In this document: positions 6,539-15,116 of the stretch, piece after piece
How positions within the stretch are numbered: the first letter of the stretch is position 1
Layout: the number at the start of each line of letters is the position of its first letter
NCBI GenBank assembly: GCA_947510165.1
Contig: CANNSB010000006.1
Location: 1-64,000 of the forward strand
Reading direction: 5' to 3'
DNA length: 64,000 nucleotides
DNA from: an uncultured Clostridia bacterium
GTDB taxonomy: Bacteria > Bacillota > Clostridia > Oscillospirales > Ruminococcaceae
Translations under genes and position numbers: made by a program
The notes under the pieces: generated by a model
What the model was told of the DNA's origin: nothing
What the model saw: only the letters and a program-made list of their open reading frames with translations
Database searches by the model: none

Positions 6539-9104
6539 ACCAACTTTTTCCATAACTAACATCTACAACAAGTGGTATAGATAAGGAAACAGCATTTTCC
6601 ATACAACAAGATAGGATAGGTAGAGCTCGTTCTACATCTTTTTCTAGAATTTCTAAAATCAGTTCATCATGAACCTGTAAAATAAGATTACCATCAATAT
6701 TCTCTGATTTTAATTTATTGAAAACATCTATCATAGCTATTTTAATAATATCAGCGGCAAATCCTTGGATAGGGGTATTCATAGCCAATCTTTCTCCAAG
6801 AGAAATTATATTTTTGTTTGATGACAGAAGTTCTGGAATATGTCTAATACGGTTAAACTTTGTGGAAACGAAACCATTTGCTTTTGCATCTTTTATAGTT
6901 TTTTCCATATATATTTTAATTTTTTTAAAATTTTCGAGATAATCTTCTATATATTCTTTTGCCTGTTCGACAGAAGAATCTATTTCTTTTGCTAAAGAAA
7001 AAGCTCCCATTCCATATAAAATTCCGAAATTTATAGATTTTGCATAACTTCTTTGACTAGATGAAACTTCATTAATAGGAATATTAAAAACTTTAGATGC
7101 GGTAGAAATATGTATATCTTGATTTTTAGAAAAAGCATCAATCATATTTGGATCTTGGGATATATCAGCGAGTATTCTAAGTTCAATCTGAGAATAATCG
7201 GCACCGATTAGCATGTATCCATCTTTTGCAATAAAAAATTTTCTCATATTTTTTCCAAGCTCTGTACGTATTGGAATATTTTGTAGATTTGGTTGGGTTG
7301 ATGATAATCTTCCTGTTCTAGTTTCCGTTTGTTTAAAGATAGAATGCACCCTATTATTTTCATCTAATAGTTTTAAAAAACCATCTACATAGGTAGAATT
7401 TAGCTTAGAGAGTTGTCTATATTCTATTAGATATTCTATTATAGGATGTTTCCCTATTAGAGATTCTAAAGCTTTTGCATCAGTAGAATATCCTGTTTTT
7501 GTTCGTTTTCCTGTTGGAAGCTGAAGTTTTTCATATATTATATTTGCTACATGTTTTGTTGATAATGGGTTGAATTCTTCTCCAGCAATTTCAAATAATA
7601 TTTTTTCTATATTAGATATTTTAACCTTTAGATCTTCTCCAAAAGCATATAGTTCTTTGTTTGATATACTAAATCCAACATTTTCCATATTGGCAAGAAC
7701 TAGGCTTAGTGGTTGCTCTATATTTAATAAAAGATGTTCCATTTTAGAATCTTTTATTTTTTTATTGGTGATTTCTATGAGTTTAGTTAGGTATAGTATT
7801 TCTTTTATATTGTATTCATCATCATCAGGAATTTTAAATTCTAGTTCATCTATATAAATATCTGTTAAACTTTTTATATCATATGTTTTTGCAGATGAGT
7901 CTATAAGATGTGATGCTAAAAGAAGATCATAATTTATTTTTATATCTTTATAATTATTTTTATTAAAAAATTTGTATATAGATTTAGAGTCGAAAGTTCT
8001 TTTTATAAAATTTTCATTTAATAGTATATTATTTACAATATCTATAAAGTTGTTTGTACATACTATAAATGAATCCGAAATATTTATTTTTATTAGTTCT
8101 ATAGATTTTTGAGATGTATCAAAAGATATTATAAAATCTAAATATTTATCATCTTGATTATCTATAAGTTTTATTATATCAGATATATAAGGGTCTATAA
8201 TTATTTTAGGGTCTTTTAAATTTATAGAAGAATAGGAGGAGAGATTTAGAGAAGATAAAATGGAAGGCATTTCTAATCTTGTTAAAATAGAATATATTTT
8301 TTCATCATCCATTTGTTTTATCTGAATTTGATCCATGTTTAGATTTAGCGGAACATCACAGATAATTGTTCCTAATTGTTTACTTAAAAAAGCAGTTTTT
8401 TTATCATCTATAAGAAGTTTTTTTATTCTAGGCTTTATAGTATTTTCAGAATCTGTTTCTAATATATTATATATATTTTCTATATTTTCATAAGATTGTA
8501 TAAGAGATAGAGCAGTTTTTTCGCCTATTCCTTTAACCCCTGGGATATTGTCAGATGCATCACCCATAAGAGCTTTAACATCTATTAGTTGAGAAGGAGA
8601 GATAGAATAAACTTCATTAATTTTTTCTATATCAAAGATAATATTTTCTTTATTTGTAGCTAATAAAACATTGACATAAGGGGTAACTAATTGTAAACTA
8701 TCCCTATCTCCAGAAGAAATAATACAAGGTATTTTATTTTGTTGGGAAAAAGATGCAATAGTTCCTAGTATATCGTCTGCTTCAAACCCTTCTTTTTCTA
8801 TAATATATATACCAAGATATTCTAAAATTTCTTTTAGTATAGGAAATTGAGATTTAAGGTCATCTGGGGTTCCTTTTCGGGTTCCTTTATATTCTGAAAA
8901 AAGATCGTGTCTAAATGTTTTTGAAGGAAGGTCGAAAGCTACAATTATAGAAGAAGGTTTATGTTGATTTTTTAGATTTATTAGTTTAGTTAAAAAACCG
9001 TAAATAGCATTTGTAGGCTGTCCTGATCTAGTTGATAAAGATTTTATTCCATAAAACGATCGGTTTATAATACTATTACCGTCTATAGCTAATATTTTTG
9101 ACAT
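6525..9104 (-). CDS. polA: DNA polymerase I
   Basis: 859 residues. The 5'-3' exonuclease (FEN-like) domain occupies about 1-290 (MSKILAIDGNS start, EADDILG, SGDRDSLQLV, VKGIGEKTA). A central region of about 300-450 corresponds to the 3'-5' exonuclease fold but shows no clear DxE motif at its first strand (ISFDTS), so proofreading is probably lost, as in Bacillus enzymes. The polymerase domain has motif A DYSQIELRILA, motif B RSYAKSINFGILYGM and motif C VHDELILE. It fills gaps in repair and removes Okazaki primers. First gene of polA-rimI-tsaD, transcribed leftward from a clear promoter. Confidence 0.97.
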   Translation of the reverse strand: MSKILAIDGNSIINRSFYGIKSLSTRSGQPTNAIYGFLTKLINLKNQHKPSSIIVAFDLPSKTFRHDLFSEYKGTRKGTPDDLKSQFPILKEILEYLGIYIIEKEGFEADDILGTIASFSQQNKIPCIISSGDRDSLQLVTPYVNVLLATNKENIIFDIEKINEVYSISPSQLIDVKALMGDASDNIPGVKGIGEKTALSLIQSYENIENIYNILETDSENTIKPRIKKLLIDDKKTAFLSKQLGTIICDVPLNLNMDQIQIKQMDDEKIYSILTRLEMPSILSSLNLSSYSSINLKDPKIIIDPYISDIIKLIDNQDDKYLDFIISFDTSQKSIELIKINISDSFIVCTNNFIDIVNNILLNENFIKRTFDSKSIYKFFNKNNYKDIKINYDLLLASHLIDSSAKTYDIKSLTDIYIDELEFKIPDDDEYNIKEILYLTKLIEITNKKIKDSKMEHLLLNIEQPLSLVLANMENVGFSISNKELYAFGEDLKVKISNIEKILFEIAGEEFNPLSTKHVANIIYEKLQLPTGKRTKTGYSTDAKALESLIGKHPIIEYLIEYRQLSKLNSTYVDGFLKLLDENNRVHSIFKQTETRTGRLSSTQPNLQNIPIRTELGKNMRKFFIAKDGYMLIGADYSQIELRILADISQDPNMIDAFSKNQDIHISTASKVFNIPINEVSSSQRSYAKSINFGILYGMGAFSLAKEIDSSVEQAKEYIEDYLENFKKIKIYMEKTIKDAKANGFVSTKFNRIRHIPELLSSNKNIISLGERLAMNTPIQGFAADIIKIAMIDVFNKLKSENIDGNLILQVHDELILEILEKDVERALPILSCCMENAVSLSIPLVVDVSYGKSWYDAK

Positions 9105-9152
9105 GTTAAACTCCGTTCAAATTATTAAGATTAAAAATAAGTATGATAAATA

Positions 9153-9181
9153 ATTTTATCATATTGATTTGTTTATTACAA
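9153..9181 (-). promoter_or_regulatory. polA promoter
   Basis: On the minus strand, TTGTAA (9181-9176) and TAAAAT (9158-9153) are 17 bp apart, with an extended -10 TG. It overlaps the opposing dusB promoter. Confidence 0.6.
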
Positions 9182-9192
9182 TTGAATAAAAT
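9164..9192 (+). promoter_or_regulatory. dusB promoter
   Basis: TTGATT (9164-9169), 17 bp, TAAAAT (9187-9192). It overlaps the polA promoter on the other strand. Confidence 0.55.
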
Positions 9193-9223
9193 TTATGACA
9201 AATAATATAAGGGATGTTTTAGA

Positions 9224-10210
9224 TTGAAAAAGGTTAAAATAGGAAATGTAGAGATAGAACAAACAGCAATATTAGCACCAATGGCATCGGTATCTGATAG
9301 AGCTTATAGATATATATGTAAAAAATATGGTGCTCCGTATATGGTTAGTGAGATGGCAAGTTCTAAGGGGATGCATTATAATGATAAAAAGACAAAAGAA
9401 TTATTATCTATAGATGATTTTGAACGACCTATGGGTGTACAAATATTTGGAGATGATCCAGAATATATGGCAGAAGCTGCAAAAAAATGTATAGAATTTT
9501 CTCCAGATATAATAGATATAAATATGGGATGTCCTGTACCTAAAGTTGCTGGAAATGGAGCAGGCAGTAGCTTAATGAAAAATCCTAAACTAGCTGGTGA
9601 AATAGTTAAAGCTGTCGTAGAAGCAGTTGATATTCCTGTCACTGTTAAAATTAGGAAGGGTTGGGATGATGACAACATTAATGCTATAGAATTTTCTCAA
9701 ATTTTAGAGGAAAATGGAGCTTCGGCTATATGTATTCATGGAAGAACTAGAAAACAGATGTATAAGCCTCCTATAGATTGGGAAATAATAAAGAGTGTTA
9801 AACAAGCTATTTCTATACCAGTTATAGGAAATGGAGATGTGATTACTCCAGAAGATGTTGTTAGAATGTATGAAGAAACAGGATGTGACCTTGTTATGAT
9901 AGGTAGAGGAAGTTATGGAAATCCTTGGATTTTTTCACAAGTAAAAGAATATATGGAAACAGGGAAGATATCAACTTTACCAACAGTTGAGGAAAGATTG
10001 AGTGTTATGGTTGATCATATAAGACTTTTATGTGAGTTTAAAGGAGAAAATATTGGAATGAAACAGGCAAGAAAACATTCGTCTTGGTATATAAAAGGTA
10101 TGAAAAATTCAGCATTATTTAGAGGAGAATGTGGGAAATTAGAAAAAATTGAAGATATAATAGATTTAAAGGATAGAATTTTATTAGATAATAAAGATAT
10201 TAAAATTTGA
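9224..10210 (+). CDS. dusB: tRNA-dihydrouridine synthase, DusB family
   Basis: 328 residues with a TTG start. The TIM-barrel flavoenzyme part shows APMASVSDRAYR near residue 18 and NMGCPVPKV near 100, which holds the catalytic cysteine. Also seen are VTVKIRKGWDD, ICIHGRTRKQMY and GNGDV, then MIGRGSYGNPW for phosphate binding. A helical C-terminal domain binds tRNA. The enzyme reduces specific uridines in the tRNA D-loop using NADPH and FMN. The stop codon overlaps the -35 box of the rplU promoter, so dusB is monocistronic or read through weakly. Confidence 0.95.
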   Translation: MKKVKIGNVEIEQTAILAPMASVSDRAYRYICKKYGAPYMVSEMASSKGMHYNDKKTKELLSIDDFERPMGVQIFGDDPEYMAEAAKKCIEFSPDIIDINMGCPVPKVAGNGAGSSLMKNPKLAGEIVKAVVEAVDIPVTVKIRKGWDDDNINAIEFSQILEENGASAICIHGRTRKQMYKPPIDWEIIKSVKQAISIPVIGNGDVITPEDVVRMYEETGCDLVMIGRGSYGNPWIFSQVKEYMETGKISTLPTVEERLSVMVDHIRLLCEFKGENIGMKQARKHSSWYIKGMKNSALFRGECGKLEKIEDIIDLKDRILLDNKDIKI

Positions 10211-10235
10211 CAATGAATTGATTATATGATAAAAT
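10207..10235 (+). promoter_or_regulatory. rplU operon promoter
   Basis: TTGACA (10207-10212), 17 bp, TAAAAT (10230-10235), with an extended -10 TG at 10227-10228. This is a near-consensus sigma-A promoter whose -35 box overlaps the dusB stop codon. Confidence 0.7.
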
Positions 10236-10241
10236 TTTAAA

Positions 10242-10316
10242 TACCGCATATAATAGGTTTTAAAGCATAAAAGCTACCTACTGTAGCGAGTTTTTATGAA
10301 AGATATAGGTGTTTTT
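10242..10316 (+). ncRNA. Candidate L21 leader (5' UTR of rplU)
   Basis: About 75 nt lie between the predicted start of transcription and the rplU ATG. The RNA can fold with TAGGT pairing to ACCTA around an inner AGC/GCT pair, and it is preceded by ATACCGCA. Firmicutes rplU operons commonly carry an L21 leader for autoregulation. Identity rests on position and a partial motif match, not on a covariance search. Confidence 0.5.
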
Positions 10317-10628
10317 ATGTACGCGATAATTGAAACTGGTGGAAAACAATATAATGTAAAAGAAGGAGATTTCATATATATTGAAAGACTTTCTTTAGAA
10401 GAAGAAGCTCAAGTTATATTTGATAAAGTTGTTGCCATTGGTAAAGATGAATCTATCTCTGTAGGTTCACCATATCTATCTTCTGCTTCAGTTAAAGGGA
10501 AACTCATAAAAAATGGGAAAGCGAAAAAGATAACAGTTTTTACTTATAAACCAAAAAAAGATAGCAAAAGAAAACTTGGACATAGACAACTTTATACTAA
10601 GGTAGAAATAGTTTCTATTAGTCTTTAG
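10317..10628 (+). CDS. rplU: 50S ribosomal protein L21
   Basis: 103 residues, the standard bacterial length. It begins MYAIIETGGKQYNVKEGD and ends with FTYKPKKDSKRKLGHRQ, the C-terminal basic signature that contacts 23S rRNA. The ATG at 10317 follows AGGTG by six bases; an earlier in-frame ATG (10296) would add seven atypical residues inside the leader. First gene of rplU-prp-rpmA. Confidence 0.98.
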   Translation: MYAIIETGGKQYNVKEGDFIYIERLSLEEEAQVIFDKVVAIGKDESISVGSPYLSSASVKGKLIKNGKAKKITVFTYKPKKDSKRKLGHRQLYTKVEIVSISL

Positions 10629-10632
10629 TTTT

Positions 10633-10962
10633 ATGATAAAGATTAAATTTTATTTATTAGAAAAAAAAATTTGTGGCTTTGATTTAGTAGGGCATGCTTT
10701 GTTTGCTAAAAGTGGAAAAGATATTGTATGCTCTAGTGTCACTTCTGCTGTACAGCTGGTTATAAATGGTATAACAGAGGTTATTGGTTGTAAAACAGCA
10801 ATTATAAATGTATTAGATAATAGAATAACTCTTGATATTAAATTAGAGGAAGTTTCTCAAGATATTTCTTTTATGTTAGATTCTTTAAAACTTCATCTCT
10901 CTATACTTGAAGAGAGTTATCCAAAAAATATTAAAATTATTACTTCGGAGGATATTTTATGA
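10633..10962 (+). CDS. prp: Ribosomal-processing cysteine protease Prp
   Basis: 109 residues, the usual length for Prp (YsxB). The catalytic pair is visible as His21 in DLVGHA and Cys33 in DIVCSSVT. Prp removes the N-terminal extension of L27 in Firmicutes and relatives, exposing the end that reaches the peptidyl-transferase centre. The gene lies between rplU and rpmA, starts four bases after rplU and overlaps the rpmA start as ATGA. The substrate motif is present in the neighbouring L27, so enzyme and target are encoded together. Confidence 0.96.
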   Translation: MIKIKFYLLEKKICGFDLVGHALFAKSGKDIVCSSVTSAVQLVINGITEVIGCKTAIINVLDNRITLDIKLEEVSQDISFMLDSLKLHLSILEESYPKNIKIITSEDIL

Positions 10963-11237
10963 TTAAACTTAGTATGCAGTTTTTTGCACATAAAAAAGGT
11001 GTTGGATCTACAAGAAATGGTAGGGATTCTGAATCTAAACGTTTGGGGACAAAAAGATCAGATGGACAACCCGTTTTAGCAGGTAATATTATTATAAGAC
11101 AAAGAGGAACACATATTCATCCAGGATCAGGAGTTGGAATTGGAAGAGATCATACTATATTTGCGATAATTGAAGGCAGAGTAAAATTTGAAAGATTAGG
11201 AAGAGACAGAAAAAAAGTTAGTGTTTATGCTGTTTAG
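10959..11237 (+). CDS. rpmA: 50S ribosomal protein L27 with Prp-cleavable N-terminus
   Basis: 92 residues. The first nine (MIKLSMQFF) form the Firmicutes-type extension cut by Prp before AHKKG; mature L27 then begins with the conserved [15 protein letters not shown]. The rest matches L27 ([18 protein letters not shown]). The ATG overlaps the prp stop. The extension probably makes 50S assembly depend on Prp, as shown in Staphylococcus. A strong terminator follows. Confidence 0.98.
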   Translation: MIKLSMQFFAHKKGVGSTRNGRDSESKRLGTKRSDGQPVLAGNIIIRQRGTHIHPGSGVGIGRDHTIFAIIEGRVKFERLGRDRKKVSVYAV

Positions 11238-11247
11238 CTTCTAATAT

Positions 11248-11280
11248 TAAAATCCCGAGAATTTTTTTCTCGGGATTTTT
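11248..11280 (+). terminator. Terminator after rpmA
   Basis: Stem AAATCCCGAGA with TCTCGGGATTT followed by a T run. It has the GC-richest stem of the window's terminators and lies between rpmA and obgE. Confidence 0.9.
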
Positions 11281-11309
11281 GATTATAAAAATATAAAGGG
11301 GGGTTTGGT

Positions 11310-12572
11310 ATGTTCGTTGATATTGCTACAATCACATTGAAAGCCGGAGATGGAGGAGATGGGGCGGTCTCTTTTCACACTGAAAAATACGTTCCTGCAG
11401 GAGGACCAGACGGAGGAGATGGCGGAAAAGGTGGAGATATAATCTTTATCGCAGATACTAATGTTTCCACATTATTAGATTTTAAATATAAAAGAAAATA
11501 TATAGCAGATAATGGAATGAAGGGCGGGTCTAAAAATTGTTCTGGAAAAGGGGCTAATGATTTAATTATAAGAGTGCCTAAAGGAACTTTGATAAAAGAT
11601 GCGGAAAGTGGAAAAATTATAGCTGATATGTCATCAGACGAAAAAAAAATTGTGGTTTATGGTGGCAAGGGTGGAAAAGGAAATGCAAATTTTGCCACAC
11701 CAACTAGACAGATTCCTAGGTTTTCAAAACCAGGATTTAAAGGGCAAATAGGAGATGTTTTATTGGAGTTAAAACTTTTAGCAGATGTTGGAATTATCGG
11801 GTTTCCTAATGTAGGAAAATCCACTTTAATATCTGTAACTAGTGCGGCAAAACCCAAGATAGCAAACTATCATTTCACAACAATTACTCCAGTTTTAGGA
11901 GTTGTGGATGTAGGGGATGGTAAAAGCTTTACAATGGCGGATATCCCAGGTTTAATAGAAGGAGCAAGCGATGGAGTTGGTCTGGGACATTATTTTTTAA
12001 GGCATATTGAAAGATGTAGACTTATTATTCATATGGTTGATATTTCAGAGATTGAAGGAAGAGATTCTATAGATGATTATGATAAAATAAATATTGAATT
12101 AGAAAAATTCAACAAAGATTTATCTCTTGTTAAACAGATAGTTGTTGGAAATAAATCAGATATGGCTGGAGAAGAACAGATTGAAAGATTTAAATCATAT
12201 ATAGAAGATAAAGGTCATGAAATTTATTTTATATCCGCGGTTACACATAATGGAGTTAAAGAGCTTATGTCAAAAGTTTGCCAAGCTGTGGGAGAACTTC
12301 CTCCTATAAAAATGTATGAATCAGAGTATACCATACAGGATAAGAAAGATACTATGGACTTTAGTATCGAAGTTGTAGAAGGGGTTTATTATATAGAGGC
12401 GCCTTTTATGCAGGATATAATGAGAACTATAAATATGGATGATTATGAATCTTTGCATTATTTTCAACGAGTTTTGAGAAATAGTGGAATAATAGCTGAG
12501 TTGGATAAAATGGGTGTAAAAGAAGAAGATACAATAAATATTTTAGGTTATCAGTTTGATTATATAAATTAG
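11310..12572 (+). CDS. obgE: GTPase ObgE/CgtA
   Basis: 420 residues in three domains. The glycine-rich Obg fold (1-158) has repeated GGDGGKGG-type turns. The GTPase domain (about 159-330) has G1 GFPNVGKS, G3 DIPG and G4 NKSD. A C-terminal OCT domain follows (about 345-420). Obg binds the 50S subunit, supports late assembly and links it to GTP and ppGpp levels; in Bacillus it is also needed for sporulation. The ATG follows a GGGGGG-containing site. Located after rplU-prp-rpmA, a common arrangement, here separated by a terminator. Confidence 0.98.
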   Translation: MFVDIATITLKAGDGGDGAVSFHTEKYVPAGGPDGGDGGKGGDIIFIADTNVSTLLDFKYKRKYIADNGMKGGSKNCSGKGANDLIIRVPKGTLIKDAESGKIIADMSSDEKKIVVYGGKGGKGNANFATPTRQIPRFSKPGFKGQIGDVLLELKLLADVGIIGFPNVGKSTLISVTSAAKPKIANYHFTTITPVLGVVDVGDGKSFTMADIPGLIEGASDGVGLGHYFLRHIERCRLIIHMVDISEIEGRDSIDDYDKINIELEKFNKDLSLVKQIVVGNKSDMAGEEQIERFKSYIEDKGHEIYFISAVTHNGVKELMSKVCQAVGELPPIKMYESEYTIQDKKDTMDFSIEVVEGVYYIEAPFMQDIMRTINMDDYESLHYFQRVLRNSGIIAELDKMGVKEEDTINILGYQFDYIN

Positions 12573-12589
12573 AAATTTCTAATAAAGAG

Positions 12590-12991
12590 GTGTTTATAAC
12601 GTTTAAAATAAATAATAAAATAGAGCCGAGATTTCAAAATATTTTAACACTAGCTTTTGTAGGAGATGCAGTATTTGAATTATTAGTTCGAGGAAGATTA
12701 TCTTGTGAACGAGCTGTTGGTGTTAATAAGCTTCATGGAAAATCGGTTCAATATGTTTGCAGCAAATCTCAATCAAAATTTGTAGATATAATATTTGATA
12801 AATTGACAGATGATGAAGTTTATATATATAAAAGAGGTAGAAATAACACAAGTGCAAATATTCCTAAAAATTCTAATATGTCGGATTATAGAAGAGCTAC
12901 AGGATTGGAAGCTTTATTTGGGTTTCTTTATTTAAACGAAAAACATGAAAGAATAAATGAAATTTTTGAATTATTGTGGGGGTTTGTCTAG
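12590..12991 (+). CDS. mrnC: Mini-ribonuclease 3 (MrnC)
   Basis: About 130 residues of an RNase III catalytic domain without a dsRNA-binding domain. LTLAFVGDAVFELLVRGRL is the family signature with the catalytic Asp, and RRATGLEALFGFLYL near the C-terminus carries the second acidic site. MrnC matures 23S rRNA ends. The start is uncertain. GTG at 12590 lies inside the AAAGAGGTG ribosome binding site, and the codons at normal spacing are ATA (12596) or ACG (12599). No ATG or TTG is available before the conserved core. It starts 17 bp after obgE. Confidence 0.9.
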   Translation: MFITFKINNKIEPRFQNILTLAFVGDAVFELLVRGRLSCERAVGVNKLHGKSVQYVCSKSQSKFVDIIFDKLTDDEVYIYKRGRNNTSANIPKNSNMSDYRRATGLEALFGFLYLNEKHERINEIFELLWGFV

Positions 12992-13014
12992 ATAATTAGA
13001 AATTGGAGAGATTA

Positions 13015-13887
13015 ATGATAAATACAAATAATAAATATGTAAATATAGCTATAGATTATCTTGCTACTATTTTGGGTACAGCCATTTTATGTATGGGAAT
13101 TCATCTTTTTGCAGCACCAAATAATATTGCTCCTGGAGGAGCTTCAGGTATAGGAACAATAATTAATTTTTTATTTGATATTCCAATTGGTATAGTAGTA
13201 AATTTAATTAATATTCCACTCTTGTTGTTATCTATAAAATTTTTGGGAAAAAAATTCTTTATTCGAACAATAGTCTCTACCTTGTCGTTTTCATTTTTTA
13301 TAGATGTTTTATTTAAAAATTTTCCAGTTTACACAGGTGACCCAATATTAGCTAGTGTTTTTGGCGGATTATTGATGGGATTAGCAACATCAATAATATT
13401 TATGCGAGAAGGATCTACTGGTGGAACTGATATAACTAATAGAATTCTTCAACAAAAATTTCCAAGGTTTAAGATAGGCTTTTTTGTATTAGTTACAGAT
13501 GGAATTATAATAACTATAGCGGGATTTGTATATAAAAATATAGAAAATGCATTATATTCTATAATATTAATTTTTGTAGCAACTAGAGTTATAGACTTTA
13601 TTTTATATGGTTCAGACAAAGGCAAAATGGCTTTAATTGTTTGTAAAAACCCAGAAGGATTGGGTGATAAAATTATAGCTATCTTAAATAGAGGATGCAC
13701 CATTATAGATGCAAAAGGTTTATATTCTAAAGAAAAAAGAGATATTGTTATGTGTGTAGTTCGTAAAAATCAATTTTATAAACTTAAGAGGATAGTCCAT
13801 GATTTTGATGAAACAGCATTTATGATAAGTTCTGATGCTGATGAAATTTTAGGACAAGGATTTAAATCATTTAAAGATAAAAAATAA
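13015..13887 (+). CDS. YitT family membrane protein (DUF161 plus DUF2179)
   Basis: 290 residues. Five or six hydrophobic segments fill the first 200 residues, with the DUF161 motif APNNIAPGGASGIGT near residue 40 and a second copy (REGSTGGTDI) near 125. A soluble C-terminal DUF2179 domain (about 205-285) ends in DADEILGQGFK. The ATG at 13015 follows GGAGAG; a TTG at 13003 lies upstream of that site. The family's function is not established, with transport or sensing both suggested. It follows mrnC by 23 bp and ends at a terminator. Confidence 0.88.
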   Translation: MINTNNKYVNIAIDYLATILGTAILCMGIHLFAAPNNIAPGGASGIGTIINFLFDIPIGIVVNLINIPLLLLSIKFLGKKFFIRTIVSTLSFSFFIDVLFKNFPVYTGDPILASVFGGLLMGLATSIIFMREGSTGGTDITNRILQQKFPRFKIGFFVLVTDGIIITIAGFVYKNIENALYSIILIFVATRVIDFILYGSDKGKMALIVCKNPEGLGDKIIAILNRGCTIIDAKGLYSKEKRDIVMCVVRKNQFYKLKRIVHDFDETAFMISSDADEILGQGFKSFKDKK

Positions 13888-13916
13888 AGCTAGCGTATAA
13901 ATACGTTAGCTTTATT
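13883..13916 (+). terminator. Bidirectional terminator after the yitT-like gene
   Basis: Fifteen-bp arms (13883-13897 and 13902-13916) with one G-T pair and a 4-nt loop. It also lies downstream of the minus-strand Asn-rich ORF. Confidence 0.8.
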
Positions 13917-13954
13917 GTAAAATTGTTTGTATTATAGGATTGCTTTTATATTAT

Positions 13955-14200
13955 TTATTTTGGACTATTCATATTTGAAGATGATGGAAAACTATTTTTA
14001 TTTGTACAATTTCCATATTTGTTTGATAGTTTATTTTGCATTTTTTGGGAGGTCCCGTTTGTTGTTGGATTTGGTTGATTCATATTTGATGTTTGATTAT
14101 TTGATTGATTTGGATTTAAGCCAGCAGAAACAGAATTTTGATAGTTTGTATTATTACAATTATTGGGGTTTGTATAATTTTTATTTGTTTTATTATTCAT
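13955..14200 (-). CDS. Small asparagine-rich protein, unknown
   Basis: 81 residues, roughly one third Asn, with many Ser, Gln, Thr and Lys and almost no large hydrophobic residues. It begins MNNKTNKNYTNPNN and is predicted to be disordered and soluble. AGGGAGA precedes the ATG by seven bases, and the hairpin at 13883-13916 can end its transcript, so I prefer this strand over the opposing AT-rich ORF. The Asn/Gln/Ser-rich, low-complexity make-up recalls gamma-type SASPs, but no repeat or protease site proves that. The Asn codons are AT-rich, so composition alone could produce such a frame. Confidence 0.5.
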   Translation of the reverse strand: MNNKTNKNYTNPNNCNNTNYQNSVSAGLNPNQSNNQTSNMNQPNPTTNGTSQKMQNKLSNKYGNCTNKNSFPSSSNMNSPK

Positions 14201-14328
14201 AAAAACATCTCCCTAATTTCATTTTACAAAAATATTATAATATAGTTTTGAAATATTCAATAATTAAAATAAATAATTACTCAAGATTTCAAATATATTA
14301 TGTGATTAAATATACAAAGTATTACAAG

Positions 14329-14343
14329 TTCCATATATTGGAA
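14329..14343. promoter_or_regulatory. Short dyad upstream of yebC
   Basis: TTCCA-TATAT-TGGAA is a perfect 5-bp dyad 31 bp before the yebC ATG. No T run follows, so it is not a terminator; it could be an operator. Confidence 0.25.
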
Positions 14344-14374
14344 AAATATATAATAAAAATAGGAGGAAGTTGCA

Positions 14375-15094
14375 ATGTCCGGACATTCAAAGTGGAGTAC
14401 AATAAAAAGAAAAAAAGAAAAAACAGATGTACAAAAAGCAAAAATTTTCACAAAAATAGTAAGAGAGATAACAGTTTGTGTTAGAGAAAATGGGGCAGAC
14501 CCAACTTCTAATACAAAACTTAGAGATCTTATAGCAAAAGCAAAAAATAATAATCTTCCTAATGAAAATATTAAAAGAGTTATAGAAAAATCATCAGGAG
14601 GAATTGACAAAAATAATTATGAAACTATAGTTTATGAAGGATATGGAGTCAATGGAGTTGCTATTATGGTAGAATGTTTAACAGATAATAGAAATAGAAC
14701 AGCATCTGATGTTCGACATTGTTTTGATAAATTTGGTGGAAATTTAGGAACAAAGGGCTGTGTATCTTTTATATTTGAGTCTAAGGGTGTTATTATAGTT
14801 GATAATAACAATTTTAGCGAATCTAAAATTATGGAAGATTGTATGACTTATAATTGTGAAGATTTTACAATTTTTGACGATAATATAGAAATAATAACTA
14901 GTGATAAAAATTTATTTTTTATTAAAGAAAAATTAGAGAAGATTGGATATAAAGTTTTATCATATGAGGTAGAGATGATACCGACTATAAAGACTAGTTT
15001 AAACAATCAAGATGATATAGAAACTATGGAAAAGTTAATACTTAATTTAGAAAATTCTGATGATGTTCAAAATATTTATACTAACTTAGATTAA
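14375..15094 (+). CDS. yebC: YebC/PmpR family translation or transcription factor
   Basis: 239 residues, the usual length. It begins MSGHSKWSTIKRKKEKTDVQKAK, the family signature, and contains NLPNENIKRVIEKSSGG and YEGYGVNGVAIMVE. Family members have been described as DNA-binding regulators and, more recently, as factors that relieve ribosome stalling at proline-rich stretches. Starts at ATG 14375 after AGGAGGA. Monocistronic or paired with the peroxiredoxin 22 bp downstream. Confidence 0.95.
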   Translation: MSGHSKWSTIKRKKEKTDVQKAKIFTKIVREITVCVRENGADPTSNTKLRDLIAKAKNNNLPNENIKRVIEKSSGGIDKNNYETIVYEGYGVNGVAIMVECLTDNRNRTASDVRHCFDKFGGNLGTKGCVSFIFESKGVIIVDNNNFSESKIMEDCMTYNCEDFTIFDDNIEIITSDKNLFFIKEKLEKIGYKVLSYEVEMIPTIKTSLNNQDDIETMEKLILNLENSDDVQNIYTNLD

Positions 15095-15116
15095 TAGAAA
15101 TAGAGGGTTATAAATT

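Noticed and set aside
10296-10316. Earlier ATG for rplU
   Set aside because: It adds seven residues not found in L21 and lies in the leader; ATG 10317 gives the standard 103 residues.
13927-14202. Plus-strand Tyr/Phe/Leu-rich ORF of 91 codons
   Set aside because: It is the complement of the Asn-rich ORF, has no ribosome binding site, and its composition is what Asn codons give on the other strand.
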